Shown: piece by piece, positions 1 through 11,313 of the stretch
Layout of the letters: every line of letters starts with the position of its first letter
Position numbering within the stretch: position 1 is the first letter of the stretch
Assembly (NCBI GenBank): GCA_023375785.1
Contig: SZWC01000089.1
Span: forward strand, 184,086-248,085
Direction: 5' to 3'
Origin: Penium margaritaceum
Taxonomy: Eukaryota > Streptophyta > Zygnematophyceae > Desmidiales > Peniaceae
DNA length: 64,000 bases
Notes under the pieces: model-generated
Databases searched by the model: none
Told to the model about the DNA's origin: nothing
Seen by the model: only the letters and a program-made list of their open reading frames with translations
Translations under genes and position numbers: made by a program

Positions 1-252
1 ACATCAGCCTACATCTGCTTGCAACAGCCAACGTGAACAGGGGAAGCAGTTTCCTCTTCTCACCAACAGCCTACAACGGCCTCAAACACAGGTTCATCGG
101 CATCAACAACAGGTGCAGCAGCTGTAGCAGTTGTAGTTGTAGGGATGGCAGGGACAGGGGAACCAGGGAATCATTCGCCCATCCTCAAATTTGATGGAGA
201 GGGGTTTGCACTCTGGAAGTGGCAGTTTGAGATCATCATGGATGACAGAGAT
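1..252 (+). repeat. Block repeated at 1374-1625 (leader plus gag start)
   Basis: Positions 1-252 recur almost base for base at 1374-1625. The second copy ends exactly at the single N at 1626. Likewise 997-1255 recurs at 1627-1885, and the first of that pair ends at the N at 1256. Near-identical blocks that stop at N joins point to overlapping contigs placed side by side rather than to a biological duplication, although a real recent duplication cannot be excluded from sequence alone. Confidence 0.8.
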
Positions 253-1255
253 TTGCTAGGATATTCTTACGGAACTATCCCAGCACCAGAGGAGGAGGGT
301 GCTGACCTTGTGGCATGGGTCAAGCTCAACAAGAAGGCTCTCGCCATTCTTGTATCCTCCATACAACCCTCAGTCCTTTCACACATCAGCGGTTGTACAG
401 TGGCAGCCGCGGCATACGCCAAACTCGGCAAGGTATTTCAGTCCTCCTCACTTGCCAACCGTCTCTTCATTTTACAAAATCTCATCAGCATGAGGCTTGG
501 TGAAGGGGAGGATGTCTCCTCCTTTATGCAGAAGTTTGAGACGCTCTTGCAACAAGCCACCGGCATGGGGTGGGACCTGAAATCAGACATGCAGGCTATG
601 ATTTTTCTGATGACGCTGCCGGAAAGTTGGGGTCCCATGATAACGGTGATTGGAGGATGGACCGAAGATCTAGTTTCCTACACCACCATCTCTGAGTATG
701 TGCGGAATGAAGCCATGCGTCGTAGCAGCAGTGAAGCAAACATGGCTGCCTTTGCATCACGGAGCAGTGGCACCTTCCGCAATACCTCCTCCTCTGGGTT
801 CGGGGGAAACAACAGCACTAGCAACAGTGGAAGGGGTACAAAGCGCCAAGGAAACTGCCATAACTGTGGCAAGGCTGGACACTGGGCTCGTGAGTGCCGT
901 GCACCCAAGAAAGAGGGAGGAGACGGGGATGACGGGCGAGGGGGAAATGGTGGGAAGGATCCCACAAGCTTGATGGCTGAGTGTGCCTCCAACAAAGGGA
1001 GGGCGATACTCAGCCCAGGAGCCCATGGCCTTGACTCGGGCACAAACGAGCACACCACTTACGAGAAGAGAGACTTTATCTCTCTTGCTCCATGTAACAA
1101 GAACTTCAGGGTCGCCAACGGCAAGGTTGAGGCTGCTGAGGGGATTGGTGACAAGCTGGTCACAGTGGGTGTCAACGGTGGAGATTCCGACCTCAAGCTA
1201 GAGGGGGTGGTCTACTTGCCCTCCTTCACAGCCAACCTGCTCTCCGTCTCTAAAA
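145..1255 (+). pseudogene. gag: Family A gag and start of protease
   Basis: The start at 145 gives MAGTGEPGNHSPILKFDGEG, followed by FALWKWQFEI, the conserved N-terminal gag signature of the UBN2/Retrotran_gag_2 type. A classical CCHC zinc knuckle (CHNCGKAGHWAREC) is encoded near 856-897, at about residues 238-251, after a Ser/Gly/Asn-rich linker. A GLDSGTNEH sequence follows near 1026-1052, the aspartic protease active-site DSG. Known role: capsid-like structural protein that packages element RNA, followed by the protease that processes the polyprotein. This is a fossil copy and its right end meets an assembly N. Confidence 0.8.
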
Positions 1256-1256
1256 N

Positions 1257-1373
1257 TGAGAGCGCCTTCGCTCTCACCCAACTTCTCTGTTTGCAGGGCA
1301 ACATCAGCAGGAGGGGAATGCAACACATCTGCACCTTTCTACCTTGGGAGCTGACATCAGCCTACATCAGCCT
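1257..1373 (+). other. Family A leader fragment with splice-acceptor-like tract
   Basis: This stretch carries a pyrimidine-rich tract ending CTGTTTGCAG|GG (about 1286-1299), followed by CAGCCTACAT repeats. The same TTTGCAG|G plus CAGCCTACAT arrangement lies upstream of gag in family B leaders (about 12387 and 19415). It is placed between two copies of gag-region sequence, probably by the assembly. A function as a 3' splice site is inference. Confidence 0.45.
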
Positions 1374-1626
1374 ACATCAGCCTACATCTGCTTGCAACAG
1401 CCAACGTGAACAGGGGAAGCAGTTTCCTCTTCTCACCAACAGCCTACAACGGCCTCAAACACAGGTTCATTGGCATCAACAACAGGTGCAGCAGTTGTAG
1501 CAGTTGTAGTTGTAGGGATGGCAGGGACAGGGGAACCAGGGAATCATTCGCCCATCCTCAAATTTGATGGAGAGGGGTTTGCACTCTGGAAGTGGCAGTT
1601 TGAGATCATCATGGATGACAGAGATN

Positions 1627-2685
1627 GGGAGGGCGATACTCAGCCCAGGAGCCCATGGCCTTGACTCGGGCACAAACGAGCACACCACTTACGAGAAGAG
1701 AGACTTTATCTCTCTTGCTCCATGTAACAAGAACTTCAGGGTCGCCAACGGCAAGGTTGAGGCTGCTGAGGGGATTGGTGACAAGCTGGTCACAGTGGGT
1801 GTCAACGGTGGAGATTCCGACCTCAAGCTAGAGGGGGTGGTCTACTTGCCCTCCTTCAGAGCCAACTTGCTCTCCGTCTCTAAAATAACTGACCATGGCA
1901 TGATAGTGGTCTTTACAGAGAAGGAAGCGGTGATAGTTCCTACCGAGGACATCAACATCTCCTACTCTGCCAAGAAGGTTGTCGCACAGGTTCCTCGTGT
2001 CGATGGACTCTACATCTTGCAGACCAAGACGACAACTTCAACGGCTGAATCTTTGGTGGAGAGTGATGATGAGGAGAGCAGCGATGCAGAATCAGATGAG
2101 GAAGGACATGTTGGAGCAGCGGAAGCAGTGGCAACAGATGATTTGGCAACAAAACCACAAGAAAATGCGGCCACTGGGGCTGTTCATTCCAGCCTGTGCA
2201 CATCCTCCAAGAACCTATGGCACAGGCGCTTTGGGCACGTGACTCATCGCACATTGGAGCTCATGGGAAAGCAGGAGCTAGTGCGTGGGATGGAGCTAGG
2301 TGATGAGGTGGAGGGAGCAAAGATCATGTGTGAGCCATGTCTTCAAGGCAAGGCGAAAAGGAAACCGTTAAAGCGCAATGGCACGCGCGCTCTTGCACCT
2401 CTTGATCTTGTCCACTCTGACGTATGTGGTCCCTTTCGCATACCGTCAAATGGAGGCAGCAGATATTTCCTCACATGCATCGATGACAACAGCCGCAAAG
2501 TCTGGATATACTTTCTCAAAAAGAAAAGTGAGGTGAAGGAGAATCTGCAGGCCTTTGTCGCTATGGTTGAGCGACAGAGTGGAAAGAAGGTGAAGGCATT
2601 CAGGACGAACAACGAAGGAGAGTATGAAGCTTGCAGGGAGTGGCTCAAGACACAGGGCATTGAACACCAGAAAACTACGCCCTAA
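1627..2685 (+). pseudogene. pol: Family A protease, GAG-pre-integrase and integrase core
   Basis: After a second copy of the DSG protease segment, the sequence encodes NLLSVSK (typical of the copia protease to pre-integrase transition), an acidic linker near 2050-2110, and a GAG-pre-integrase zinc-binding module with LWHRRFGH and CEPCLQGK (the H and C ligands). The integrase core starts with DLVHSDVCGPF, which holds the first catalytic Asp, then YFLTCIDDNSRKVWIYFLK. Known role: insertion of element cDNA into the host chromosome. Fossil copy. Confidence 0.8.
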
Positions 2686-2715
2686 TCACCTCAAAGCAAC
2701 GGCGTAGCAGAGAGG

Positions 2716-3877
2716 ATGAACCAGACGCTCCTAGGCATGACTAGGTGCATGCTCTTTGACGCCAAGCTTCCTCCTAGGTTCTGGGCTGAAGCAGCACGTA
2801 CGACTACCTACCTTGTGAACCTCACACCTGCAGCAGCTCTGCGAAGGAGAGGCAAGAAGAAGCAGACACAGCAGCTGAAGACGCCTCAAGAAGCATGGTC
2901 AGGCAAGAAGCCGGACGCCTCCCATCTCAAGGTGTTTGGTTGCACCGGGTTTGCCAAGGTCCAGGCCGGTGAGGGCCCTGGAAAGCTCGATGCAAGAGCA
3001 CGAAAGTGCATTTTCATCGGCTATGACACCCCCCACAAAGCTTATCGACTGTGGGACCAAGGATCCAAGAAGGTCATCCGCAGCAAAGACGTGGATTTCC
3101 ACGAAAGGTCTGTGACTAAGGGAGAGCATCTTGAACTCGAGAACGCTCCAAAACAGGGAGAGTTGCTCACTCTCCTTGAAGAGGGAGACGAAGCACCAAC
3201 ACAATGGCATGGGTTAGGTACTGCAACAGGGAGAGGAGCTCATGAAGATGAATCGCAGGAGTCAGACACTGATTCCTACGTATCCGATCCTCCGGAACAT
3301 GAGGAGGATGCCTCTCCCATCATCAACAACGAACCAGACCTCCAACCTCCGCATCAACAGCACCAGCCAGCAGGTTCAAGGAGCAGTTCACGCCTCAAAG
3401 TACCTCGGCAGCATTACGACGCAGACAGGGGTGAATGGACAGGCTTCAACTATTCATTCTTGGTTCAAGAGGAGCCAACGTCTGTCGCAGAGGCACTCAC
3501 TCGGCCTGATAAAGCAGAGTGGGACGAAGCAATTGTCGGTGAACTCAGCTCCATTGAAGAGAATGGGACATGGGTGCTGGTGGACAGACCTGCCGGGGCT
3601 CACGTTGTGGGGTCCAAGTGGATGCTGAAAGTAAAAAGGAAACAGGATGGCAAGATAGACAAGTACAAGGCACGGGTGGTAGCAAAGGGGTTCTCCCAAC
3701 GGCCTGGCGCAGAGTACGATGAGACCTTTGCTCCAGTTGTGACGTTTGCCTCCATCCGGTCAATGCTCGCCATTGCTGCTGCCGAGAACATGGAGGTCCA
3801 CCAGATGGATGTCAAGACAGCCTTCCTTTACGGCAAACTTGACAAGGAGGTATTGATGGAGGTTCCGGAGGGGGTTG
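2716..3877 (+). pseudogene. pol: Family A integrase C-terminal part and RT N-terminal half
   Basis: It begins MNQTLLGMTRCMLFDAKLPP, the copia integrase segment that follows the catalytic Glu, with FWAEAARTTTYLVN and HLKVFGCTGFAKV. An acidic and glutamine-rich linker follows near 3200-3400. The RVT_2 reverse transcriptase starts with WVLVDRPAGAHVVGSKWMLK and includes KARVVAKGFSQ, and the motif-A segment HQMDVKTAFLYGKL with its catalytic Asp near 3805-3825. The stretch stops at the single N at 3878. Confidence 0.8.
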
Positions 3878-3878
3878 N

Positions 3879-4475
3879 GTGGCCAATCCCGGTCCACTTC
3901 ACTGGCAGGCCGTGAAGCGCATCATGCGCTACCTACAGGGGATGCGCCACGTAGGCCTCCAGTTTGGAGGCATTGCTGGATCCGCATCACTCCGTCTCAT
4001 GTGCTACACTGATGCTGATTGGGGAGGGAATATTGATGACAAAAAATCTACCTCCGGCTTTGTGTGTATGTTGAATGGAGGTGCAGTCAGTTGGGCAAGT
4101 CGCAAGCAAGAATGTGTCTCTTTGTTAACAACTGAAGCTGAGTTCATCGCCTTGGCTGAGGTGTGTAAAGAGATGCAGTGGCTACGAAGCTTGCTATTTG
4201 AGATGAAGGTACCACAAGCAACGGCGACGGTCATCAAGATTGACAACATGAGCGCCATTGACATGTCAAAGAACCCCGTCCTGTCGAGGTGCACAAAGCA
4301 CGTCGAGATCCGCTACAACTATGCTCGAGACTTGGTCTACAAGCAGACGGTGGAGCTCGAGTATGTCGGTACCAAGCTCAATCGGGCTGACATGCTTACA
4401 AAGCCACTGGACAAGGATCTCCACCAGGCGGGTAGGCAAGGTATCGGCATGGTCAACGCAAGTGATGACGAATGA
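3879..4475 (+). pseudogene. pol: Family A RNase H domain
   Basis: The stretch encodes HWQAVKRIMRYLQGMRHVGL (RT/RNase H connector) and then the Ty1/copia RNase H: CYTDADWGG with its catalytic Asp, KKSTSGFVCMLNGGAVSWAS, TTEAEFIAL with the catalytic Glu, and KIDNMSAIDMSKNP. The tail ENKxxADMLTKPL-like segment (LNRADMLTKPLDKDLHQ) is the usual C-terminal end of copia pol. Known role: degradation of the RNA strand during reverse transcription. It is followed by a purine-rich tract and the LTR, which fits a 3' terminal position. Confidence 0.85.
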
Positions 4476-4510
4476 TGATGGTCACTGATGCAAGGTGCAA
4501 GGGAGAGATT

Positions 4511-5130
4511 TGTTAAATGTTTCTGCCCCTTGTTCAGTGTTGTAGGACGGATCAGGAATGCTCTGCCGCTTGTGGAGGTATGACCCCCAGATCCGTTGTA
4601 GTGTGACTCAATTATGCTCTGTCTCTTGTGAGATATGACCTGTGAGTACACCATGTGGGTGAGTGGTTGCCCTTGCCATTTTGTTGATTTGGCCAAGTGA
4701 GAGGTCATGAGTTCGATCCTGGCTCCATGCATATCTTGTTTGTTGTGGAAGCTTCCAAGAAAGAAAGTCCGTAGCTTCTTGGACGCTACATGGTTGGTCT
4801 GTCACCTTGACACTTGGATGTTTATGTGTCAAGCTCACAGTGCAAATCTATTGGTGACGTGGCTGGTTCAGGCCACTTCCAAGGAATGTGCTTTTGAGTT
4901 CTAGGACTGGACAGACAGCTATAAAAGGAATTGTCTTGCATGCTGATCAATCAACCCTTGCTTGATGCTCTCTTGCGTATTGACGACTTGAGCTCTTCTT
5001 GAGATCTAATGCTAAGGCGTTAGTACTCTTGAAGGTGAAGTGCATGCCTGATTAAGTTTGGGGTGCATGACACATACCTGCAAAGGAAGAAGGTGTAAGA
5101 ACCTTTGTGAGCTTTTCGGTTTTGCGGCTT
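4511..5130 (+). repeat. Family A 3' LTR
   Basis: It starts TGTTAAATG directly after the purine-rich tract AAGGGAGAGATT (about 4499-4510), which would serve as the polypurine tract. A TATA box (TATAAAAG) lies at 4920-4927, so transcription in a complete copy would start near 4950. No second copy of this LTR is in the window, so the 3' boundary is set only by where RT-like sequence begins, near 5130. Confidence 0.65.
4656..4719 (+). repeat. tRNA-like A-box/B-box module inside family A LTR
   Basis: TGGGTGAGTGG at 4656-4666 matches the tRNA A-box consensus TRGYNNARNNG except at one position. GTTCGATCC at 4711-4719 is an exact B-box core (GWTCRANNC). The spacing is normal for a tRNA or tRNA-derived SINE. 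No full cloverleaf is evident, so this is either a SINE head captured by the LTR or chance. Family B LTRs carry a similar pair at a similar distance from the LTR start. Confidence 0.4.
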
Positions 5131-5660
5131 CTCTGCCGGAGGTGGTTAGCTCAGTAGCTAGCACTCTCAATGCCCGGGCTCCGAATATGATAAGATGTTT
5201 GCGCCCGTCGTGACCTTGCCTCCATCCACTCTCTCCTTGGCATTACAGCCGTAAAGATCTTGGAGATACACCGGATGGATGTCGGGACAACTTTCCTTTA
5301 TGGGAAGCGTGACAAGGAAGTGCTGATTGAGGTGCCCGAAGGAGTCGAAGCTCCCAAGGGCAAGGTGTGCAAGTTGGTGAAAACGCTCTACGGGCTGCAA
5401 CAGGCCCCAAGGATATGGTACAAATAGATGGACGGTTTCATGATCGGCCTCTCCTTTGAGCATTGCCAGAATGACCCAAGCATGTACCTGCGCGATGATG
5501 GGAGAGGGCTGATGCTGGTTGCGCTATAAGTGGATGATCTGATCATCTGCTCATCTTCGGTCAAGCTGCTAGATGAGCTGAAGTCTGACCTGAGCAAAAG
5601 GTTCAAGATGAAGGACATGGTTCCTCTCAAGCACTACCTCGGGATTGCCATCCAACGTCT
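5130..5660 (+). pseudogene. pol: Isolated copia RT fragment, A/B type
   Basis: The sequence encodes recognisable RVT_2 segments on the + strand: FAPVVT, a motif-A-like HRMDVGTTFLYGKR, EVPEGVEAPKGKVCKLVKTLYGL and the catalytic VDDLIICSS region near 5530-5555, then LKSDLSKRFKMKDM. It belongs to the A/B lineage by similarity to the RTs at 15.5 kb and 22.7 kb. It begins next to the family A LTR and ends abruptly at about 5660, where family C sequence of the opposite strand starts. Fossil fragment with a few breaks. Confidence 0.75.
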
Positions 5661-6934
5661 TCAGTGGCGTGCCGATGGGTTTGGCCTCTGCCATGCGGGA
5701 CTGATACAAGATGTTATTGACATACCGACTCTGTTGTAGTGAGATAGAGCGTGATTTGCTCTCACGCGTGATTTGGATGCCCAGGAAGTATGATCTCTCC
5801 CCAAGATCGGATATGTAGACGTACTCCGGCATGTCTTCCTTGAACTCCTACAGAGCAGACACGCTGTTTGAAAGGAGGAGTATGTCATCCACATAGACAA
5901 TGATGATGAACACTTCATGACCATGCTACCAGCAATGGATACTATAGTCACACTCACTTTGCTCAAACCCCATGCACGATAGCGTCGCATCCAATTTCTG
6001 GTTACAAGGATGCTACACTTGCTTGAGGCTGTACAACAACTTCTGCAGCTTCATCACTCTACCAAGTACTCCTGGGCATCCATGACAAAAGCCCCTCGCT
6101 GGTCCATGTAGATTTTCTCCTCTAAATCACCATTCAATAATGGCGTCTTGACATCCATGTGGTGAATCTCATGTCCTTAGCTGTAGCATAAGATAGAAGT
6201 GTACGTAGAAAGGCAAAATTTGCAACAGGTTCAAATGTTTTTGTGTAGTTGATGCCCTCTTGCTACAAGTGGCCCTTCACGACGAGCCTTGCCTCATGCT
6301 TTTTGAGGTTTCCATGAGCGCCCCTCTTATTCTTGAACACCCACTTGCACTTGATTACCTTGTGTCCAGGTGGACGCTGAGTCAGCTCCCATGTACAGTT
6401 GTCGAGCTACGACTGTATCTCTTGCTACACAGCTTGCGCCCAATGTGGTCTATATGGTACAACCATGGCCTCCTTGTACGACATCCGCTTATCAGAGTCT
6501 GCTACAACTTCAACATTCATCTCGTCTAGTTTTTGGAGGATCCAGAAATGCCCACGCTCACCAGGCTTGTACTAAACCCTAAGAGGGTACCTGCGACCTG
6601 GTGCAGGAGCATTAGCAAGTGTCTGGCGCAATGGTGCTGGCACAACTACTCCTGCTAATGGTAGTGCATCTTTTGCGTCTGCTTCTGCCGATGAGGCCGC
6701 TGTATCTGCTGCATCAAAGAGAGAGGAGTGGTTCTACCATTGTCATAGTGGAGGAAGGGTCAGAAGAGACTGGGTTAGAGAGGATATCTTCTCCCACTAC
6801 CTCTTGAGCTGCTAGTTCTGTTGCTTCCTCACAAAAAATGTTGGTACCAATGACATTGCTCTCATTGAGGATGACATCCTTGGAGATGATGACGTAGCCA
6901 ATATCCCTGTAGTAGAGGCGAAAGGCTTTATCTT
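5661..6934 (-). mobile_element. Family C fragment: RT to integrase-RT linker
   Basis: On the - strand, moving leftwards, this holds the linker between integrase and RT (6600-6934), the RT start, and the RT middle with the ExSYFLGIQITRESKSRSISLQ segment near 5750-5830. Both ends are truncated: the left end abuts a + strand RT fragment at about 5660 and the right end abuts a family C LTR fragment at about 6935. No open stretch is longer than about 110 codons, so it is an old, heavily broken copy. Confidence 0.75.
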
Positions 6935-7478
6935 GGAACTGGAGGAGAGAGGGAGCCTTGGAGTTGCAAACATGTGGGACTCAAAGGGCATTACTTGTGC
7001 TAAAAATGGCTATTAAATCACACATAACGATGTAGTATATATAGAGTTAGAGCTAGGGCAAGTTAGCCCTCTTACAAGCCACACCACTTAGCCACAGAGG
7101 CTAACGCTCACACACTAAAGTCCATAATCTCACACAAGAGAGCAAATCAGCCCAGCAATTAGAATGACCACTCACACACAACCTAAAGAGCTAGAAAATA
7201 CTCGCATGACACGGTCTTTGTGGTCACATAACCCACAATACCATGACGAATCGCCATGTGTCCATGATTAGCACACAAGGATCTCACCTCACCTAAAACG
7301 TTAGGGGAGGTACCTTTTACCTAGTCAGCATTGTCTGACAAGGCAACCCAAGAATTTAAGGTCCTTTTTGGATATTTCTCCCATCAGGTCTTGACCCTGG
7401 ATCTCTTGCCTTTTTCTTTTCTCAGGCTAAGGCATGGAGCCATCACTCGTGGTCACCAAGACGCCGACGGTCGATGTC
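6935..7478 (-). repeat. Family C LTR fragment
   Basis: The sequence matches the reverse complement of the family C LTR, from its CCAACA end (here TTGGAACTGGAGGAGAGAG) through the TATATA promoter region near 7034 to the middle of the LTR. It stops short of the TGTTGG end and runs directly into family C pol sequence at about 7479. It separates two C fragments that both contain the integrase-RT linker, so those two fragments come from different copies. Confidence 0.75.
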
Positions 7479-9900
7479 GCATATACCGTTATCAAGCTGC
7501 GATTGCATCTCATGCTGCACAACTTACCCCCAATCTGCTACACGTGGTACAACCATGGCCTGCTTGAAGGACGTTGGCTCTTCTGAATCTGCTACAACTG
7601 CGACATTCATGTGGTCTGGTTTTTACAACATCCATAAATGCTCGGGCCTAGCAGGCTTGTGGCGCATCTTGAGAGGGTACCTACGACCTTGGCGGGGCGT
7701 TAGTGGGTGGCTGGCTGGACAATGCAGGTACAACTACTTGTGCAGGGCATGCTACATCTCCTTCCTTTGTTTCTACCGATGGGACTACTATATCTGCTGC
7801 ATCCAACATGCAAGAGTAGAGTGGTTCTTCCATTGTCACAATAGAGGAGGGGTCAAGAGAGACAGGGTCAGGGAGAATTTCTGCTCCCACTGCTTTGTTA
7901 GCTATTGGTTCTGCTACCTCTCCACAGATGATGTTGGTGTCAATGATGTTACTTCCTTCAAAACAACATCCTTGTAGATGAAGACGTGGCGAGTATCCCT
8001 CTTGTAGAGACGATATGCCTTGCTTGCCACTCATAGCCGGTCATCAGCATCTGTGTGCTCTTTGCGTCCCATTTCTGTCCAAGGAGAAACCTTGAGCACG
8101 TGCATGTCGACAATATGCCAAACACGCAAAGATCATCCACGCTCGGCTTCTTGCAGAACAACGCCTTATACGGTGTCATCTAATCAAGGGCCTTGGTTGG
8201 ACTGCAATTCTTGATGTACACCACAGTGCTCACAGAAGTTATAGGTGAGCCGAGCCGCGTACAGCATGTAGCATACTGACTCAACGATGGTGCAATTGGC
8301 ATGTTCTGCTACATGGTTATGCTATGGCGAGTATGGCGTAGTACGCTACGCAATGATGCCTGCTACTTTGACATGGTCTTGGAACTCCTTGCTCAGGTAC
8401 TCTTTGCCACGGTCGCTACGCAGCACCTTTATTTTCTTGCTAGTCTGGTTCCCCACCATTTTCTTAAACTCCTTGAACCTGTAAAAACATTGGTCCTTGG
8501 AGGAAAGGAAGTACACAGTAGTGTAATGGCTAAAACCATCAAAGAAGGTGAGAAAGTACCTAGAGCGTGTAGAGCTTTGGCTTTGCATCACACCACACAA
8601 GTCTGAATGGAACCGTTCCACCACCTCCTTTGCGCGCTCCCCTGCCCCAGAGAACGACTGGTGATGCAACTTCCCCTTCAAACAGCCAGTTTGCAAATGA
8701 TACTTAACGTTAGTGATGGTGGGCAAGTCACGCACCATCTGCTTTGTTTGAACTTACTATAAGGCGCGCATGCGGTTATATCCGTAACGCACATGCCGGA
8801 TTTTGCCATCTGTGGCCTACACCACTGCTGCAAGACACGGCTCATGCGGGGTCTTGGTTGCCCCCAAGAGGTGGTACATGTTGCCTTCCATAACGACCTG
8901 GCCAAATCCTCTCCTGTTTCCTTGTCGAGGATGTAGCCACAGTCGTTGTCAAAGACGACTTGCAGTTCTATGCTGGTGAGAGAGGACACTTAGAGAAGGT
9001 TGAACGCCACATCAGGTAGATATAGAATGCCATGGAACACTCCTACTTCAATGCCACGCGAGATCTCCAACCACATCTCCACAATCCCAGTCTCCTAAGC
9101 ATACACCACCTGATCATCAGCCAAAGCGATAGGTCGGGGAGGGATGGAGAGCAGCTGCGTAAACCACTCATTGTGGTGCATCAGACTCTTGGTACACCCT
9201 CGGACCTTGACCCCATCCTAGATCCACCTTCTCCTTTTGCGACATGCTAAACTTTGCCAAAAAGAGGCAGTCGCATACCTCCTTGGCCACGTTCATGTTG
9301 CCAAAATGGCGCTCGCTAGTCTGATCTGCTACTATTGTTGCTGGCACTGTTGTGAATGCAACTACTGCTGCTACTATTGCTGTGTAGATTGCTACTTTTG
9401 CTGTTCCTGCTACTCTTTATGTTCCCTTTTGAACGTGAAGCACTCTTTCTTGTAGTGTCCCTCTTTCTCGCCATAGTGGCAGTTGCCTTTCTTCATGCCT
9501 CTCTATTGCCCAGACTGCTACTACTGCTGGTTCTGTGAGCCTATGGCCATAAAATCTATTTCATTGTAGCTGTCACTGCCCTTTGCTACATTATGACGCA
9601 GTTCCACGTGCACAAGGTACATGCATATGAAGTCCAGATCAAGGGTTGGCTGGCACTCGAATGTCTCTTGCACTGTGCTGTAGCTCATTGGGAGTCCCCT
9701 CAGGAAGACGAGGATGAAGCACATCTCTTCCACAGCATTGCCAGCTGCTTTCAACTGCTTTGCGAGCTTGTTTGCCCTATCCAAGTACGCCTCCATCCCT
9801 TCGCCACCCCGCATTTTCAACGCCATCATCTTCTCCTCCAAAAGCATAAGGAATGTAGGATCCTTGCTCTCATACTTCTTACACAAAACCTTTTGGATCG
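7479..9900 (-). mobile_element. Family C fragment: linker, integrase, pre-integrase, protease, gag
   Basis: Read on the - strand from right to left: gag (about 9520-9900, with FLMLLEEKMMALKM and RGLPMSYSTVQETFECQPTLDLD), gag tail and protease region (9040-9520), GAG-pre-integrase (8680-9000), integrase core with LHHQSFSGAGERAKE, FHSDLCGVMQ and SDRGKEYLSKEF (8346-8738), and integrase tail (7960-8200). There is no LTR of its own. It ends at about 9900 in an inverted junction with another C gag. Old copy with many breaks. Confidence 0.75.
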
Positions 9901-11313
9901 ACCCATAAAACAGGGTCCTACATTCCCCATGCTTTTGGAGGAGAAGATGATGGCGGTCAAAATGCAGGGTGGCGAATGGATGGAGACGTACTTGGACTGG
10001 GCAAAGGAGCTGGCAAAGTAGCTGAAAGCGGTCGTCAATCATGTGGAAGAGATGCACTTCATCCTCCCCTTGCTGTGGGGACTCCCAACGAGCTATGACA
10101 CCGTGCGTGAGAGATTAGAGTGCCAGCCGAGTCTCGACCTGGACTTCATCTACACGGACCTGGAGCAGGTTGAACTCTGTCACAATGCAGCAAACCAAAT
10201 TGTTGGCGGCAGCAGTGAAGCAGCTTTATGGCCATGGACACATGCGACCAGCAACAATCGTAGTTTGGGCAGCAGAGAGGCAAGAAGAAAGGCAAGTGCC
10301 ACTTTTGCTGAAAAGATAAACACTACAAGAAAGAGTGCTTCAAGATCAAGAGCGACCACAAGGAACAAGAGCAGCAGCAAAAACAAAACCAGACCAGCGT
10401 GTACGGCTTTGGCAACATGAATGCGGCCAAGGAGGTGCCTGACCGCCTCTTCATGACGAAGTCTGACATGTCACAGAAGGTGAAGGCGGATCTGGCGTGG
10501 TACAAGGACTCAAGGTGTTCCAAGAGTTTGACATGCCAAAGGGAGTGCTTTACACAGGTGCTCTCCATCCCCTCCCTCTTGATCTATTACTTTGGCTGAT
10601 GATTAGATGGTGTATGCTGAGGGAATTAGGATTGTGGAGATGTGGTTGGAGACTCAGCATGGCATTAAAGTATGAGTGTTATGTGGCGTGCTGTATAAAC
10701 CTATTGCTGCGTTCAACCTTCTCTCAGTGTCTTCTCTCACCAACACAAGACTGTGAGTTGTCTTTGACAACGAATATGGCTACATCCTTGACAAGGAAAC
10801 AGGAGAGGAGTTGGCCTGGTTGCTGAACGAAGGCAACATGCACCGCTTGTTGGAGGCGACCAAGATCCCGTGTGAGCAGATTTCTTGCAGTAGTGGTATA
10901 GGTGACAGACGACAAATCTTGCATGCAAGCTACGGCCACATCAGCATGCGCACCTTGAGTAACTTCAAACCAACCAGATGGTGCGTGACTTACCCACCAT
11001 CTCTAACTTTGAGGAGCAATTATGCATTGGCTACTTGGGGGGAAGCAATATTGCCAGGAATTCTCTAGAGTTGTGTAGCGCACAAAGGAGGTGCTAGACC
11101 TGGTTCACAGAGACTTCTGTGGCCCAATGCATACCGAGAGCTTTAGAGGCTCTAGGTATTTTCTCACCTTCATTGATGATTTCAGCCGTTACATTGCTTT
11201 GTCATTCCTTTCCTCCAAGGACCAGTGCTTTGATAGGTTTTTGGAGAACAAGGGAATGGTAGAGAACCAAAGTCCGAAGAAGATCAAGGTGCTCCGTAGC
11301 GACCGTGGCGGTC
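9901..11313 (+). mobile_element. Family C fragment: gag to integrase
   Basis: The + strand encodes gag from FPMLLEEKMMAVKM onward (9925-10400), the gag/protease junction (10400-10600), the GAG-pre-integrase region (10640-11050), and integrase core with [27 protein letters not shown] and LRSDRGG (11091-11313). It ends abruptly where a reversed family B LTR starts. Between the two oppositely oriented gag pieces, at about 9897-9918, lies a short piece of family C leader (GATCGACCCATAAAACAGGG). Fossil with many breaks. Confidence 0.75.

Larger units (their letters stand above)
1..5130 (+). mobile_element. Family A Ty1/copia retrotransposon, internal region and 3' LTR
   Basis: The domains run in copia order on the + strand: gag with a CCHC knuckle, protease, GAG-pre-integrase and integrase, RT, RNase H, then a purine-rich tract just before an LTR that starts at 4511. 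The window opens inside the leader, so the 5' LTR is not seen. Gag shares the LWKWQFEI signature and the CAGCCTACAT leader motif with family B, so A and B are sister families. The element is broken and also incomplete in the assembly: three single-N joins lie in it and two blocks occur twice. It has fewer breaks than the B copies, so it is probably younger. The right edge of the LTR is uncertain. Confidence 0.85.

Noticed and set aside
678-1058. Proline-rich open stretch of 126 codons on the - strand
   Set aside because: It is antisense to the family A gag knuckle and protease region, and codes no known domain.
5141-5190. Possible tRNA gene start: TTAGCTCAGTAGCTAG fits the A-box consensus
   Set aside because: No B box follows at tRNA spacing, and the same bases line up with copia RT sequence (the VVAKGFSQ to PGxEYD segment), so the match is by chance.
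9237-9540. Cysteine- and leucine-rich open stretches that look like membrane peptides
   Set aside because: They are the opposite-strand reading of the (CAG)n-rich gag tail of family C. The real coding strand is -.
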